Virus record (IMG/VR): IMGVR_UViG_3300036823_000117
Span: 54,587 to 118,586 of that record
Strand: one strand, 5' to 3'
DNA from: a virus
Length of the DNA stretch: 64,000 nt
Of the stretch, positions 8,801 to 17,419 are shown piece after piece (within the stretch, counting starts at the first letter, position 1; each line of letters opens with the position of its first letter). The position numbers and the translations under genes were made by a program. Below the pieces are notes generated by a model. The model made no database searches. It had not been told where the DNA came from and saw only the letters and a list, made by a program, of their open reading frames with translations.

Positions 8801-10413
8801 CCGCCAGCGCGGACGCGTCCTCCATGGCGACCAATGTCGGGAAGGCCGGCAACGCCTCCGCCACGGCCGGCGACCAGATGGAAACCGCCGCGACCAAGGC
8901 CTACAACCTCCGCACCGCGATCGACGACCTGCACAGCAAGACCGTCGACATCAACGTCCTGTTCAACATCAGCGGAAAGCAGCCCGGCGCTGGCGTGGCA
9001 CTGCCCGGGGCGCCGCAGTACGCGGCAGGCGGCGTCGTCCCGGGCCGCGACACAGGCCGAGACGAGCACCTGGTCCTTGCCCGCGGCGGCGAAGGGATGA
9101 TCATCCCCGAGGCCGTGCAGGGGCTGGGCGGCCCGAAGGCCATCGACGCGATCAACCGGGCATACGGCGGCGGCCGCAAGACCGCCAGGGGCCGGTTCGC
9201 GGCCGGCGGCGTGGTCACGGAATCGGCGCAGTTCGGGTTCCCCCAGGACGTGTTCAACTTCCAGATCGGCCCGATCGGTTTCGGCGGCTCGCGGACCACC
9301 GTGGGCGGCGGCGGGGCCTTCACGGGATTCCAGCAGCTCGCCGACGAGCTCAAGGGCTTCAAGACAGCTGGCGCCCAGTACCCGGGCCAGAGCGCGTCAT
9401 CGTACGCCAATTACCTGGCCACGATCAAGAAGGACAACGCCTCCCGGTTCGCTCAGATGGAAGCCGACGGCAAGAAGCTCGTCGCCGCGTTCAGCGAAGG
9501 CACCCTGACGACCGTCGCCGCGATCAAGTCCGAGGCCGCGACGGCTCTGAAGACCCTGCAGACCTACTACTCCGGGCCGGCTGCAAGCCGGCTCGAAGCG
9601 ACAATCACCCGGCAGACCACGGCCATGGAGAAGCTCGCCGCGGCGTCCGCGAAAGTCTCCGCGACCATCGCGAACATGAAGGCGTTCAGCGCCCAGGAAG
9701 TTCAGTCTCTGCAGGGTTTCTCCAACATTTCCAATATCACCGGGACCACGAACTCGACGACGGGGGCGACCGCTCCGCCGACGGGGGCGCAGATCAAGGC
9801 CGGCCTGCAGAAGATGCTGGCCCAGCTGCGGCAGTTCGAGGCCGTGATCAAGAAGCTGAAGGCCGAGAAGGTCGCGTCGGTGATGATCGAGCAGGTCATC
9901 CAGCTCGGCCCCGAGGAAGGCATCCAGTACGGCCAGGCGATCCTCGCCGGCGGGAAGACGCTCATCGCCCAGATCAACAAGACGGAGAAGGCGATCACGG
10001 GCGAGGAAACCGTGATCGGTCACACGTCCGCGGAAATCCAGTACGGGCAGTCAATCACCAAGGGATTCCTGGCGAGCCTGGAGAAGCAAGAGACCACGCT
10101 CAAGAAGAAGATGCAGAACCTTGGTGACGAGATCGCCAAGGAACTGGCTAAGGCCCTGGGCGTCCCGCTTGCGACCCTGAAGAAGGATGAGGGGATCGGC
10201 AAGTCGAAGCTCGCCCCGGCGCCTAAGATCAAGAACCCGGTCACGCCGCCGCACATTGTGTACAAGCCGCCGACGGTTCACCCTGATGCGAAGACGACGA
10301 ACGTGAAGCAGGACATTCACATTACGGTCAACTCGCCGAAGGGGTATTTCAGCCCGGAGCAGCTGGCGGCTATCAAGCACGAGATCTCCGCCGTCCTGGC
10401 CATTTCCCACTAG
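5863..10413 (+). CDS. Tape measure protein
   Basis: A 1516-residue protein, the longest gene in the window, directly downstream of the chaperones. Residues about 40-135 hold repeated units of the pattern VEPDxxSVA...KVQAxLDA. Hydrophobic Ala/Gly-rich stretches occur near residues 220-245 and 560-580. Further on are long helical regions and Gly-rich segments around AAGGVVPGRDTGRDEHLV, a motif common near the end of actinophage tape measures. At roughly 0.15 nm per residue (a general rule) the tail would be about 230 nm long. Confidence 0.9.
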   Translation: MAGEEGFHVARAYVTVEPDATDFPEKLKAQLEENKFDLRVPVAPQMDGFREEMQAGLEKEKGQDVTVDVEPDPGSVADFTPKVQAALDANKAKVEAGVEPDQESVAGLPGKVQAELDAERKPTLNIKSNLDEASLAAKVAEARSELGDLKIGDDLFAAFSRTGSNSFIAQYATDLKDLTGDAEAAAGAVRRTAAAVDQAGAAARKSDQAFRIFGVGISKLAVHGVVTGVIDFLAVAIPAAAAAGAWAAAWSKGAEQVEQHMVALHTATQATNAMFGQTTGSALGLGGALAKAQTAARPEVWSALGAAINLAKERMGDFSSVGLQVGRIFDNFAAKLVYDFSSAGDAGKTFGGLLSNMVPDLTQLGEVFGNIGHAVGSFASQMPGVAQVLLAGLAGATKLATSLIDLSGRFKIAGASALTLIMGFHELNTWGSIGVAALGKMGLATSEVTGGFFSLERAGGVLSNMLGVVPTLLSKITAGLSGMTRGVGSVVSGLGGMVGKIGGDGNVFSKLGAGAEGAGSKVDRLGVTIGGLGSDLEESASGLGLWQVALIGAAAAGLGFLIYKLATTKTAAQQFADSLQASIDKASNLQSLSALAAGMGQLGAATQKAATQQQYAGGMSTRYAQTLSTAGAAVATFGAKQEQLAEQFVTVNKHASMLATQYGTSFVGALALADEAGVKLNQTMTRQQWVMAQIKISDLVKGYQAMGQPMGAVGNDMDALAIQSGLAATKVAALNSAWDEFMSNLTGGTTGLAGFEQALTNLSTGTTKITNVLGKGGSVTLSVKDFASSLQSFTGKGAQAWQNFNQVVGTSAPQLIDWLRTAGAEGALSGQNLSHGLSQGTTAAKNFQQGILDMISQLTPLASKSKTAQAELVGLAQQAGLNITTFPQLTSAIQASHASVSNLQAIISQATIKMGNMSAVAQNLGNVLNSAVASAISNASLKASGFYKDMSDLTAATQKYGANSPQAIAAANKVATALHTASADASSMATNVGKAGNASATAGDQMETAATKAYNLRTAIDDLHSKTVDINVLFNISGKQPGAGVALPGAPQYAAGGVVPGRDTGRDEHLVLARGGEGMIIPEAVQGLGGPKAIDAINRAYGGGRKTARGRFAAGGVVTESAQFGFPQDVFNFQIGPIGFGGSRTTVGGGGAFTGFQQLADELKGFKTAGAQYPGQSASSYANYLATIKKDNASRFAQMEADGKKLVAAFSEGTLTTVAAIKSEAATALKTLQTYYSGPAASRLEATITRQTTAMEKLAAASAKVSATIANMKAFSAQEVQSLQGFSNISNITGTTNSTTGATAPPTGAQIKAGLQKMLAQLRQFEAVIKKLKAEKVASVMIEQVIQLGPEEGIQYGQAILAGGKTLIAQINKTEKAITGEETVIGHTSAEIQYGQSITKGFLASLEKQETTLKKKMQNLGDEIAKELAKALGVPLATLKKDEGIGKSKLAPAPKIKNPVTPPHIVYKPPTVHPDAKTTNVKQDIHITVNSPKGYFSPEQLAAIKHEISAVLAISH

Positions 10414-10423
10414 CGGGGGTGCC

Positions 10424-11674
10424 GTGCCAAGTCCCCCGACTCCGGCGACGCCGGGTCAGAGCTACACGCTGTTCCTGAATTTCTTCGACATGACGTCGGG
10501 TTCGCTGGCGAATGCGACGAGCCTGCAGCTGGATATCACGTTCGGGTCGGAGGCGCCGCTGGTCCCGGATGTTTCCGGCCCGTTCACTTGGACAGGTGCG
10601 ATCGAGCCTGGCCCGGATGAGATCTGGGAGCTGGGCACCGGGCAGTACGGGTTCGACTGGCAGGTGCCGTCGAACCTCGCCGCCGGCGCGTACGTGGCGA
10701 CGTGGACGGTCGGGTACGGCGGCGACGAGTTCCTTGTCACCGAGAACTTCCCGCTCGCGGCGTCTATTACCCCGGTCGCGTCGGGGGATCTCGGGTACTG
10801 GACGGGGAGCATCACCTACCAGCCGTCTTACCTGTCGTCGCCGCTGGTGATCCCGCTCGGCGGCACGGATTCCAGTGGCGTGTCGTGGATGCTGCAGAAG
10901 GTCGAGGGATGGGATTCGCCGCCGTCGGCGGTGGGCCAGGTGATCCAGCGGTCCGGGGATCATGGCGGGTGGCCGACGGCGCAGTTTTACGGGCCGCGGC
11001 TGATCAGCCTGATCGTCATGGCGTCGGCGCCGTCGCAGGCGCTGCGGGACCAGGCCCGGGCGGTGCTGCAGCAGGCGGTGCCCGTGGGCATCACGGCGTC
11101 TGACCTGGCCACGTTCACCTATGACGAGCCCACGCCGAAGCTCGCTTACGTCCGGCGGAACGCGTCGGCGACGATCGCGGAGACGTATCCGACGCTGACC
11201 GACGTGGTCTTCACGATCCCGCTGACCTGCCCGGATCCGCGGAAGTACTCGACGACGACGCAGGAAGCGTCGACGATCACGCCGTCGACGGCGTCGCCGC
11301 TGGCCCTGCCGTTCGCATTGCCGATCACGTTCCCGGCCGAGTTGTCGGCGGGGAAACTCGGGATCCTCGCAGTTAATGCCGGGACGTTTGAGACGCGGCC
11401 GATTTGCACGGTGACCGGGCCGATCACGTCGCCGTCGGTCATCAACGCGGCCACGGGCCAGGCGGTCACTTTCACCGGCCTGACTGTCCCCGGCGGGTCG
11501 CAACTGGTCCTGGACATGGACGCCCGGCAGGCATTCCTGAATGGGGCGTTTACGCCCGCTGATGCTGCGAGCGCCTGGTGGGTTGTGCAGCCGGGAGAGT
11601 CGCCCATCTACATGACGGGCACCTCTTCCGCCGGGTCAAGTTTGGCTATGTCATGGGCAAGCGCGTGGATCTGA
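10424..11674 (+). CDS. Distal tail protein (Dit-like)
   Basis: A 416-residue protein starting at GTG 10424. Residues 1-125 look like an extra Ig-like domain. The middle contains VEGWDSPPSAVGQVIQR followed by SGDHGG, the signature-like turn of Dit proteins. The C-terminal half is a galectin-like beta region. Dit forms the hexameric hub at the tail tip below the tape measure. Gene order supports this. Confidence 0.75.
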   Translation: MPSPPTPATPGQSYTLFLNFFDMTSGSLANATSLQLDITFGSEAPLVPDVSGPFTWTGAIEPGPDEIWELGTGQYGFDWQVPSNLAAGAYVATWTVGYGGDEFLVTENFPLAASITPVASGDLGYWTGSITYQPSYLSSPLVIPLGGTDSSGVSWMLQKVEGWDSPPSAVGQVIQRSGDHGGWPTAQFYGPRLISLIVMASAPSQALRDQARAVLQQAVPVGITASDLATFTYDEPTPKLAYVRRNASATIAETYPTLTDVVFTIPLTCPDPRKYSTTTQEASTITPSTASPLALPFALPITFPAELSAGKLGILAVNAGTFETRPICTVTGPITSPSVINAATGQAVTFTGLTVPGGSQLVLDMDARQAFLNGAFTPADAASAWWVVQPGESPIYMTGTSSAGSSLAMSWASAWI

Positions 11675-11690
11675 GGCATTAGGAGTGTGA

Positions 11691-12764
11691 ATGGCTTCTA
11701 GTGTCGGACTCGGCACGCCATTGTTTGTGGACGATGCACCCAACACGGCGGCAACTCCTTTCAGGAGTTACGAAATTGGGACGCGCGTGAACAATGTCGG
11801 CACCGCGTCGGCTAACCAGGTCGCAGGCGGCGTGTTCCCCGGCGTCGGCGCCATGGCCGTCACCCCCGGTTCCGGGCTGGCCGTCCAGGTCGCTGCGGGG
11901 TACTGCTGCGTCCCCGCCGCGTCGGCGCTGCAGGGCGGCTACGTCTTCGGCGCCATGACGAGCCAGTCGCTCACCCTCGCCGCGGCTGACCCTACGAACC
12001 CGCGGATCGACCTGGTCACCGCGCAGGTCACCGACACCGGCACGTCAGCATCGTCGTGCAGCCTGAGCATCGTCACCGGGACTGCGGCGTTCTCCCCGTC
12101 GCCGCCGTCGCTGTCGTCGCTCACCGCGATCGTGCTGGCCGCAGTGCAGGTCGGCGCGGGGGTCGCTTCGCTGACCAGCGCGAACATCACCGACGAGCGG
12201 GCGTATGTCACGGCGCCGGGCGGGATCCTGCCGATCTCCTCGGCGGCGGCCGCGCCGGCCGCGCCGGCGTGGCAGCTGTTCTACAACGTGTCAGCCGGGG
12301 CGCTGGTCACCGGGTCGGGGACCGCCGGGGTTGTCTCGCCGCTGCCGGTGCTGCCCTGGGCGCCCGTGATCAGCCAGGTCGCCACCACGATGTCGGACTC
12401 GTCGTCGCCGGGGACGCTGACCACGATCACGACATGCTCGATCACCACGGGCGGCGAGGACATCGAGGTCTTCTACAAGTGGCCCGGCTGGAAGGTCAGC
12501 TCGGCGCCGCTCCTGGTCACGGTGCAGGTGTCGCTTGACGGCACGGTGATGGACCAGACGGTGCTGTTCCCGGCGTCGTCGAGCCTGGCGTCGTGCGGCG
12601 GGTCGGCCCGCTGGTACTCCTCGGCCGCTGAGTCGACGACGCCGTCGGCGGGGTCGCACACGGTGGCGTTCGCGTTCCAGTCGGCCAGCGGGTCGGCGAC
12701 CACCACTCTTGCCGCGTCGGGGACTGCGCTGGCTGTCCTGCGCGCCGCGCCGGCCAGCGCCTAG
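11691..12764 (+). CDS. Minor tail protein, first of a tandem pair
   Basis: A 357-residue protein. It shares with the next gene a conserved block (VTPGSGLAVQVAAGYCCVP in this copy), the pattern NITDERAYV and an Ala-rich AAAAPAAPA linker, so the two arose by tandem duplication. Residues 1-180 resemble a baseplate upper protein/fibre base domain; residues 230-350 form a beta-sandwich with EDIEVFYKWPG. A receptor-contacting tail-tip role is likely but inferred. Confidence 0.65.
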   Translation: MASSVGLGTPLFVDDAPNTAATPFRSYEIGTRVNNVGTASANQVAGGVFPGVGAMAVTPGSGLAVQVAAGYCCVPAASALQGGYVFGAMTSQSLTLAAADPTNPRIDLVTAQVTDTGTSASSCSLSIVTGTAAFSPSPPSLSSLTAIVLAAVQVGAGVASLTSANITDERAYVTAPGGILPISSAAAAPAAPAWQLFYNVSAGALVTGSGTAGVVSPLPVLPWAPVISQVATTMSDSSSPGTLTTITTCSITTGGEDIEVFYKWPGWKVSSAPLLVTVQVSLDGTVMDQTVLFPASSSLASCGGSARWYSSAAESTTPSAGSHTVAFAFQSASGSATTTLAASGTALAVLRAAPASA

Positions 12765-12772
12765 GAGGCCTG

Positions 12773-14059
12773 GTGGCACTTTCGGTCAGCCTCGGCTCGC
12801 CTGCCTGGACGGGCGGCACGACCTGGAACGGCCTGGGGATGCGGCAGTTCTGGGCCGCGACCAAGACCACCGATCATGGCAGCGCCGCGGCTGCCGCCCC
12901 TGTCGGGGGCGTCTACCCGGGTGGCGGGGAGATGAAGGTCGTCCCGGGTTCGGGGCTGGCGGTGTCGGTGTCGGCGGGTTACTGCTGCGTGCCGCACCCC
13001 ACCTCGGGTGATGGTGCTTACGTCTTCGGGACGATGGTGTCGGAGACGCTGACCATCGGGTCGAACTCGTCGGGTGCGACGCGCACGGACCTGATCGTGG
13101 CCCGCGTTTTCGACCTCGGGTCGTCGTCGTCGTCCTGCGATGTCGAGGTCGTTGCGGGCACCCCGGGGGCGGGTGCCCCGGCGGCGCCGACGGCGTCGGT
13201 TCCGCTGGCGGCCGTGGCGGTGGCGACCGGGGCGTCGAGCATCTCGAGCGGCAACATCACTGACAAGCGCGCCCATGTCGTCCCGGCCGGGTGCCTGCTG
13301 CCGATTGCGAACGCGGCGGCCGCGCCGGCCGCTGGGACTGCTCAGCTCATGTTCAATATCGCGACGGGCCTGGTCTGCGCCGGGACCGGGATCGCGGGGC
13401 AGGCCGCCGCGGTCGGGTTCGCGGGCCTCGCCGGCCAGGACTATGTCAACACCTCCGCCGGGCAGCAGGGCACCACCCCGGGCACCCCGTCGAGTGACCC
13501 GTGGGGAATCGGCTACGGCGAGATCGACAGCGCCTTCGGCGGCGGGGGCGGCAAGGGCGGCGGCGGTCACGGCTTCGGGAGCGGCGACACCGACGGGACG
13601 ATAGCCACCGAGCTCCAGGTCACCTTCGCCGCTGACGGGGTCAGCGATTACGAGTTCTTCTGGAAGTGGCAGCTCGCGGTCCCGGCGCAGGCCTACGCCG
13701 GCGGGTCCCCGACGGTCACCGCCGCCGGGGTGTCGCTCATCCTGCTGATCGACGGCGGCGTAGCGGACTCTGTGAGCCTGATCTGCGCGGATGACCCGCT
13801 GGGCTCATCGGGGGGCGGGAGCGCGTCCTGGTACACCTCGGGGCTGGAAGGGACCACCCTCAGCCCCGGTCTCCACACCGCGCAGATCGCGGTCGAGACA
13901 TCGAGCTCGTTCTCGTCTTCCGGGCCGGTCGCCGGCGTCTTCATCGGCGATGTCGCCACCGCGGGCCCGACGGTGTTCGGCGCAGCGGTCAGCGGCTACT
14001 ACGCCGCGCTGACCGCCGAGAACTGCCTGCTCCGCGTCGCTTCCGTCCCGGCCAGCTGA
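12773..14059 (+). CDS. Minor tail protein, second of a tandem pair, with Gly-rich loop
   Basis: A 428-residue paralogue of the preceding gene, starting at GTG 12773 after AGGAGG. It shares VVPGSGLAVSVSAGYCCVP and NITDKRAHV. A Gly-rich insertion around residues 245-270 (FGGGGGKGGGGHGFGSGD) is absent from the first copy and resembles flexible glycine-rich adhesin loops. The C-terminal beta domain contains DYEFFWKWQL, matching EVFYKWPG in the partner. Confidence 0.65.
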   Translation: MALSVSLGSPAWTGGTTWNGLGMRQFWAATKTTDHGSAAAAAPVGGVYPGGGEMKVVPGSGLAVSVSAGYCCVPHPTSGDGAYVFGTMVSETLTIGSNSSGATRTDLIVARVFDLGSSSSSCDVEVVAGTPGAGAPAAPTASVPLAAVAVATGASSISSGNITDKRAHVVPAGCLLPIANAAAAPAAGTAQLMFNIATGLVCAGTGIAGQAAAVGFAGLAGQDYVNTSAGQQGTTPGTPSSDPWGIGYGEIDSAFGGGGGKGGGGHGFGSGDTDGTIATELQVTFAADGVSDYEFFWKWQLAVPAQAYAGGSPTVTAAGVSLILLIDGGVADSVSLICADDPLGSSGGGSASWYTSGLEGTTLSPGLHTAQIAVETSSSFSSSGPVAGVFIGDVATAGPTVFGAAVSGYYAALTAENCLLRVASVPAS

Positions 14060-14071
14060 CGGGAGGCGGGC

Positions 14072-15211
14072 ATCTCAACCTTCCGCTTCGCCACTACGAA
14101 CCTTTTGTCGGGTCAGCTGACGAGCGACAACCTGCCGATCACCGCGCAGAGCTTCGGCCGGCAGATCAACACGTCGGGTGCCGCCACGGTCAGCCTGAAC
14201 CTGACCGGGTCGGCCCAGCAGAATGCCGCGAACATCGCTGCCGTGATGCCGCGCAAGTCGGTCCTGTGGATCCTCCAGGACGACGCGGTCATCTGGGGCG
14301 GCCCGATCTGGGACTGGAATCACCAGTCCATCGCCAGCGGCGTGCTGCCGCTCGGGTGCTCGACTTTCGAGTCGATCCTCAGCCGCCGGGTGCAGAATAA
14401 GACGGTCACGTACACGTCCGAGGACGTCTTTGACATGTTCCGCGACCTGATGCAGACCTACGCCCTGGCCAAGCTCCCCAACGGGCAGATCGCCGGGCTG
14501 ACGTACAGCGAGAACCGCTCTGGCGTTTCCGACACGCTCACTTTCGACGGCACCCAGCTGCAGACGTTCGACGATGCGATCGGGACGCTGGTCAGCGCCT
14601 ACGAGATTGAGTACTCGTTCCGTCCCTACCAGGATTCGGCGGGCAACTTCAAGGTCAACGTGGACCTGGCCTACCCTTACCTGGGGCAGCCATTCCCGCA
14701 GTCCGGCCTGGTGTACAACTTCCCGGGCAACCTGACGGACTACGCATTCCAGGCAACGGGGTCCACGTCGATTAACTCCCTGTTCGTCACGGCGTCAAAC
14801 GACAACACCACTAGCGGCACAGACACGACGCTGAATGGGTTCTGGGACGATTACACCGACCTGGATCTCGGCTACCCGATCCTGCAGGGCGTCCTGTCGC
14901 TCACCACGGCGTCCTGGACCAGCGACGCGCAGGTCCAGAAATTCGCGGGCGGCTACATCCCGCAGGTCACTGACACGCAGCTCACCCCGGTCCTGACGAT
15001 CTCCGGCGACGCGTTCCCGAAGATCCGGCAGACAACTCTCGGGTCGGGTGCCCAGTTCAATGCCACGTCGATCCTGCACCCGGCCGGCCCGAATGGCGAG
15101 CCCGGGTACACGGGTGTCGGCCGGGTCACGGGGTGGACGTGCACGCCCGGCGGGGAAGGCCAGACCGAGCAGGCGCAGATCACAATGGGCAATTTGCTCA
15201 TGGTGCCTTAG
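14072..15211 (+). CDS. Baseplate hub / tail-associated protein (Gp37-like)
   Basis: The frame between TGA 14057-14059 and 15211 has no in-frame ATG, GTG or CTG at its beginning. The best start is ATC 14072, five bases after GGAGG, giving a 379-residue protein beginning STFRFATTNLLSGQL. A TTG at 14105 lacks a ribosome site. The protein resembles the Gp37-like hub family (WGGPIWDWNHQ, FRPYQDSAGNFKVNVDLAYP) that follows Dit in many actinophages and threads the tail tip. No lysozyme domain is visible. Confidence 0.7.
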   Translation: MSTFRFATTNLLSGQLTSDNLPITAQSFGRQINTSGAATVSLNLTGSAQQNAANIAAVMPRKSVLWILQDDAVIWGGPIWDWNHQSIASGVLPLGCSTFESILSRRVQNKTVTYTSEDVFDMFRDLMQTYALAKLPNGQIAGLTYSENRSGVSDTLTFDGTQLQTFDDAIGTLVSAYEIEYSFRPYQDSAGNFKVNVDLAYPYLGQPFPQSGLVYNFPGNLTDYAFQATGSTSINSLFVTASNDNTTSGTDTTLNGFWDDYTDLDLGYPILQGVLSLTTASWTSDAQVQKFAGGYIPQVTDTQLTPVLTISGDAFPKIRQTTLGSGAQFNATSILHPAGPNGEPGYTGVGRVTGWTCTPGGEGQTEQAQITMGNLLMVP

Positions 15212-15220
15212 AGGGGTGCA

Positions 15221-15418
15221 ATGACGGTCATCACGGAATCGTGGTATTCGCGGGTGATCGAGGGCGGGTTCATCCGCCTGACGTGCCATGACTGCGGTGG
15301 CGAAGTCCGCTTCCGTGACATCCCGGCAGGGCATGCGAAGGCCGCGGGCATGGTCGCCGTGCATAAGCCGTCGGGGTGCTGCGATGAGCGGCAGGCGAAT
15401 GCGGGCGGCCGGCCATGA
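15221..15418 (+). CDS. Small zinc-ribbon-like protein
   Basis: A 65-residue protein. Cysteines in CHDCGGEVRF and a later GCC could bind zinc. It overlaps the next gene by four bases (ATGA), so the two are probably translationally coupled. Position inside the tail-tip operon suggests an assembly or minor virion role; none is recognisable from sequence. Confidence 0.6.
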   Translation: MTVITESWYSRVIEGGFIRLTCHDCGGEVRFRDIPAGHAKAAGMVAVHKPSGCCDERQANAGGRP

Positions 15419-15789
15419 CGACTTACCCGGACCGGCAGATCGCGCAGTTCTCGGCGACGATCAAGAAGATGCAGCGGAAGCTCACCGTCGCCGAAACGCA
15501 GCTGAATAACGCCAAGACAGACATCGCGAACCTGAAGGCGCTGGTCAATACCCTGTACACCCGGATCGGTGACCCGTCCAAGGGCGGCACGGCCGGGCTG
15601 ACGCAGGCGCAGAGCGTGTTCCTGGCCACGATCCAGCAGATGACGACCCCCGGCACTTACCCGCTCGGCACCGACGGCGGGTCAGGCAGCTACTGGATCA
15701 CCGGAGAACGCAACTTCGTCAACGCGGGCCTGAATATGGACAACTTGCTGGTCCAGAAACTGCAGCGGTCCGGGCTCATGCACACATGA
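15415..15789 (+). CDS. Short coiled-coil tail protein
   Basis: A 124-residue protein. Residues 8-50 form a coiled coil (IKKMQRKLTVAETQLNNAK). A linker and a compact C-terminus (YWITGERNFVNAGLNMDNLL) follow. It overlaps both neighbours by four bases, so it belongs to the same translational unit as the glycosyltransferase. It is probably a trimeric tail accessory protein. Confidence 0.6.
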   Translation: MTTYPDRQIAQFSATIKKMQRKLTVAETQLNNAKTDIANLKALVNTLYTRIGDPSKGGTAGLTQAQSVFLATIQQMTTPGTYPLGTDGGSGSYWITGERNFVNAGLNMDNLLVQKLQRSGLMHT

Positions 15790-16433
15790 CGGCGCCGCTG
15801 GTCAGCGTCATCACGGCCACGTACCGCCGGCACCGCGAGTTGCTGGGCCGCTGCATCCCCTCAGTCGCCGCCCAGACCTACGAGGCGATCGAGCACGTCG
15901 TCGTGTCCGACGGGCCTGACCCGGAGCTGCAGCAGCTGCTCGCGGAGACTGGTGCCCGGTACGGGGAAAGCGAGCACGGCGGCCACTGGGGTCACCTGGC
16001 CCGCCTCAAGGGCATCGAGATGGCTACCGGCGAGCTCATCGCGTGGCTCGACGACGACGACGCGTGGCGGCCCGACCACGTTGCCCTGCACGCCGCGGCG
16101 CTCGAGGAGCACCCCGAGGCGGGTTTCGCGTACTCGCGGCTGCTGATCGGCGCGCAGGACGCCAACGCGCGGACTTACCGGGATGACCCGGAGGAGTGCC
16201 TGGGCACCGACGTTTACGCGTCGGGCCAGGTGCTCACGTCGATGCTGTTTCACCGCCGGGCGGTCCTGGACGTTGCGACGTGGGGCACCGGGACCGGGAC
16301 GCCGGACAGCGACCTGGTGTCCGCGTGGGCTGACGCCGGAATCCCGTACGTGTCAATTCCGCAGGTCAGTTCGTGGATGTGGACGCACGACGACTACGAC
16401 CACCCGGGCGAGCTTCTGCTGCCGGATTTCTGA
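15786..16433 (+). CDS. Family 2 glycosyltransferase
   Basis: A 215-residue protein with the GT-A fold signature: SVITATYRRHRELLGRCI at the N-terminus, VVSDGP, and the metal-binding region IAWLDDDDAWRPDH. Such enzymes transfer a sugar from a nucleotide donor. No membrane segment is visible, so it acts in the cytosol. Its position between tail genes, with an ATGA overlap, suggests it glycosylates tail fibres or another virion protein. Modification of host surface glycans is the alternative. Confidence 0.85.
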   Translation: MTAPLVSVITATYRRHRELLGRCIPSVAAQTYEAIEHVVVSDGPDPELQQLLAETGARYGESEHGGHWGHLARLKGIEMATGELIAWLDDDDAWRPDHVALHAAALEEHPEAGFAYSRLLIGAQDANARTYRDDPEECLGTDVYASGQVLTSMLFHRRAVLDVATWGTGTGTPDSDLVSAWADAGIPYVSIPQVSSWMWTHDDYDHPGELLLPDF

Positions 16434-16459
16434 CGCGCGAGGATCGGCGGTGACCGGGC

Positions 16460-17419
16460 GTGGTAGCTGAGGGGTTCGGGGCGGCCAGCAAGGTCAGCAA
16501 GGCCGGCGACACGATGACCGGGACGCTGGTCCTGGGCGCGACGCCGCCGCTGCAGGCCCCTGCGGGTGCGACCAGCGGGTATGTCCTGGGCACCGACGGC
16601 TCGGGGAATGCGTCGTGGGTTCCTGCGGGCGGCAGCACCACGGTCATTGACGGCGTGACGGTCTCGGGTGCGGCGGCGTCCGGCAAGGTGCTGACGGCTA
16701 CGTCGGCGTCGGCGGCTGACTGGCAGACCCCCGCGGCGGGCAATGTCATCGACGGGGTGACGGTTTCCGGGACGCCGTCGAGCGGCGAGGTGCTGACCGC
16801 GACGTCGCCTACTGCGGCGGACTGGCAGGTCCCGTCGGCGGGCACCGTCATCAGCGGCATCACCGTGTCGGGCACGCCGTCGACCGGGATGCTCCTGACG
16901 GCCACTTCGGCGAGCGCGGCGGACTGGCAGAACCCGGCTAGCGGCGCCGGGGTGACCCTGGACACGACGTCCGCGGACATCCAGGCCCTCGGCTCCCAGG
17001 CGGCCGGGTCGGTCGGCCAGGCTGCGGACGCAGGGCACGTCCACCCGACGACGGGCGTGGCGCTGCTGGCCGGGGCGACGTTCACCGGGGCTGTCGCGCC
17101 CGCCGTGGCGGCGCTCACCGACGGGTCCAGCATCGCGGTCAACGCCGCGCTGGGGAACGTCTTCACCGTCACCATCGCAGGCAACCGGACGCTGGCCAAC
17201 CCGTCCAACCCGGTGGATGGCCAGCCGATGACGGTCATCGTGAAGCAGGACGGCACCGGGTCGCGGCTGCTGAGCTACGGGACGGCCTACGAGTTCTGCA
17301 CGGCGCTCCCGTCGCCGACGCTTTCGACCTCCGCAGGCCTCTCCGACTACCTGGGTTTCCGCTACTCGGCTGCGGCGTCCAAGTGGAGATTCCTGGCCTA
17401 CCTTCCGGGCTTCAGCTAG
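16460..17419 (+). CDS. Tail fibre protein with three 34-residue repeats
   Basis: A 319-residue protein starting at GTG 16460. Residues 62-163 hold three copies of a 34-residue unit, each with VI(D/S)G(V/I)TVSG, a VLTATS-like strand and ADWQ. The N-terminal segment KVSKAGDTMTGTLVLG resembles trimeric fibre attachment motifs. A segment near residues 180-200 (AGSVGQAADAGHVHP) is typical of phage fibre linkers. The next gene starts directly after its stop. Confidence 0.75.
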   Translation: MVAEGFGAASKVSKAGDTMTGTLVLGATPPLQAPAGATSGYVLGTDGSGNASWVPAGGSTTVIDGVTVSGAAASGKVLTATSASAADWQTPAAGNVIDGVTVSGTPSSGEVLTATSPTAADWQVPSAGTVISGITVSGTPSTGMLLTATSASAADWQNPASGAGVTLDTTSADIQALGSQAAGSVGQAADAGHVHPTTGVALLAGATFTGAVAPAVAALTDGSSIAVNAALGNVFTVTIAGNRTLANPSNPVDGQPMTVIVKQDGTGSRLLSYGTAYEFCTALPSPTLSTSAGLSDYLGFRYSAAASKWRFLAYLPGFS

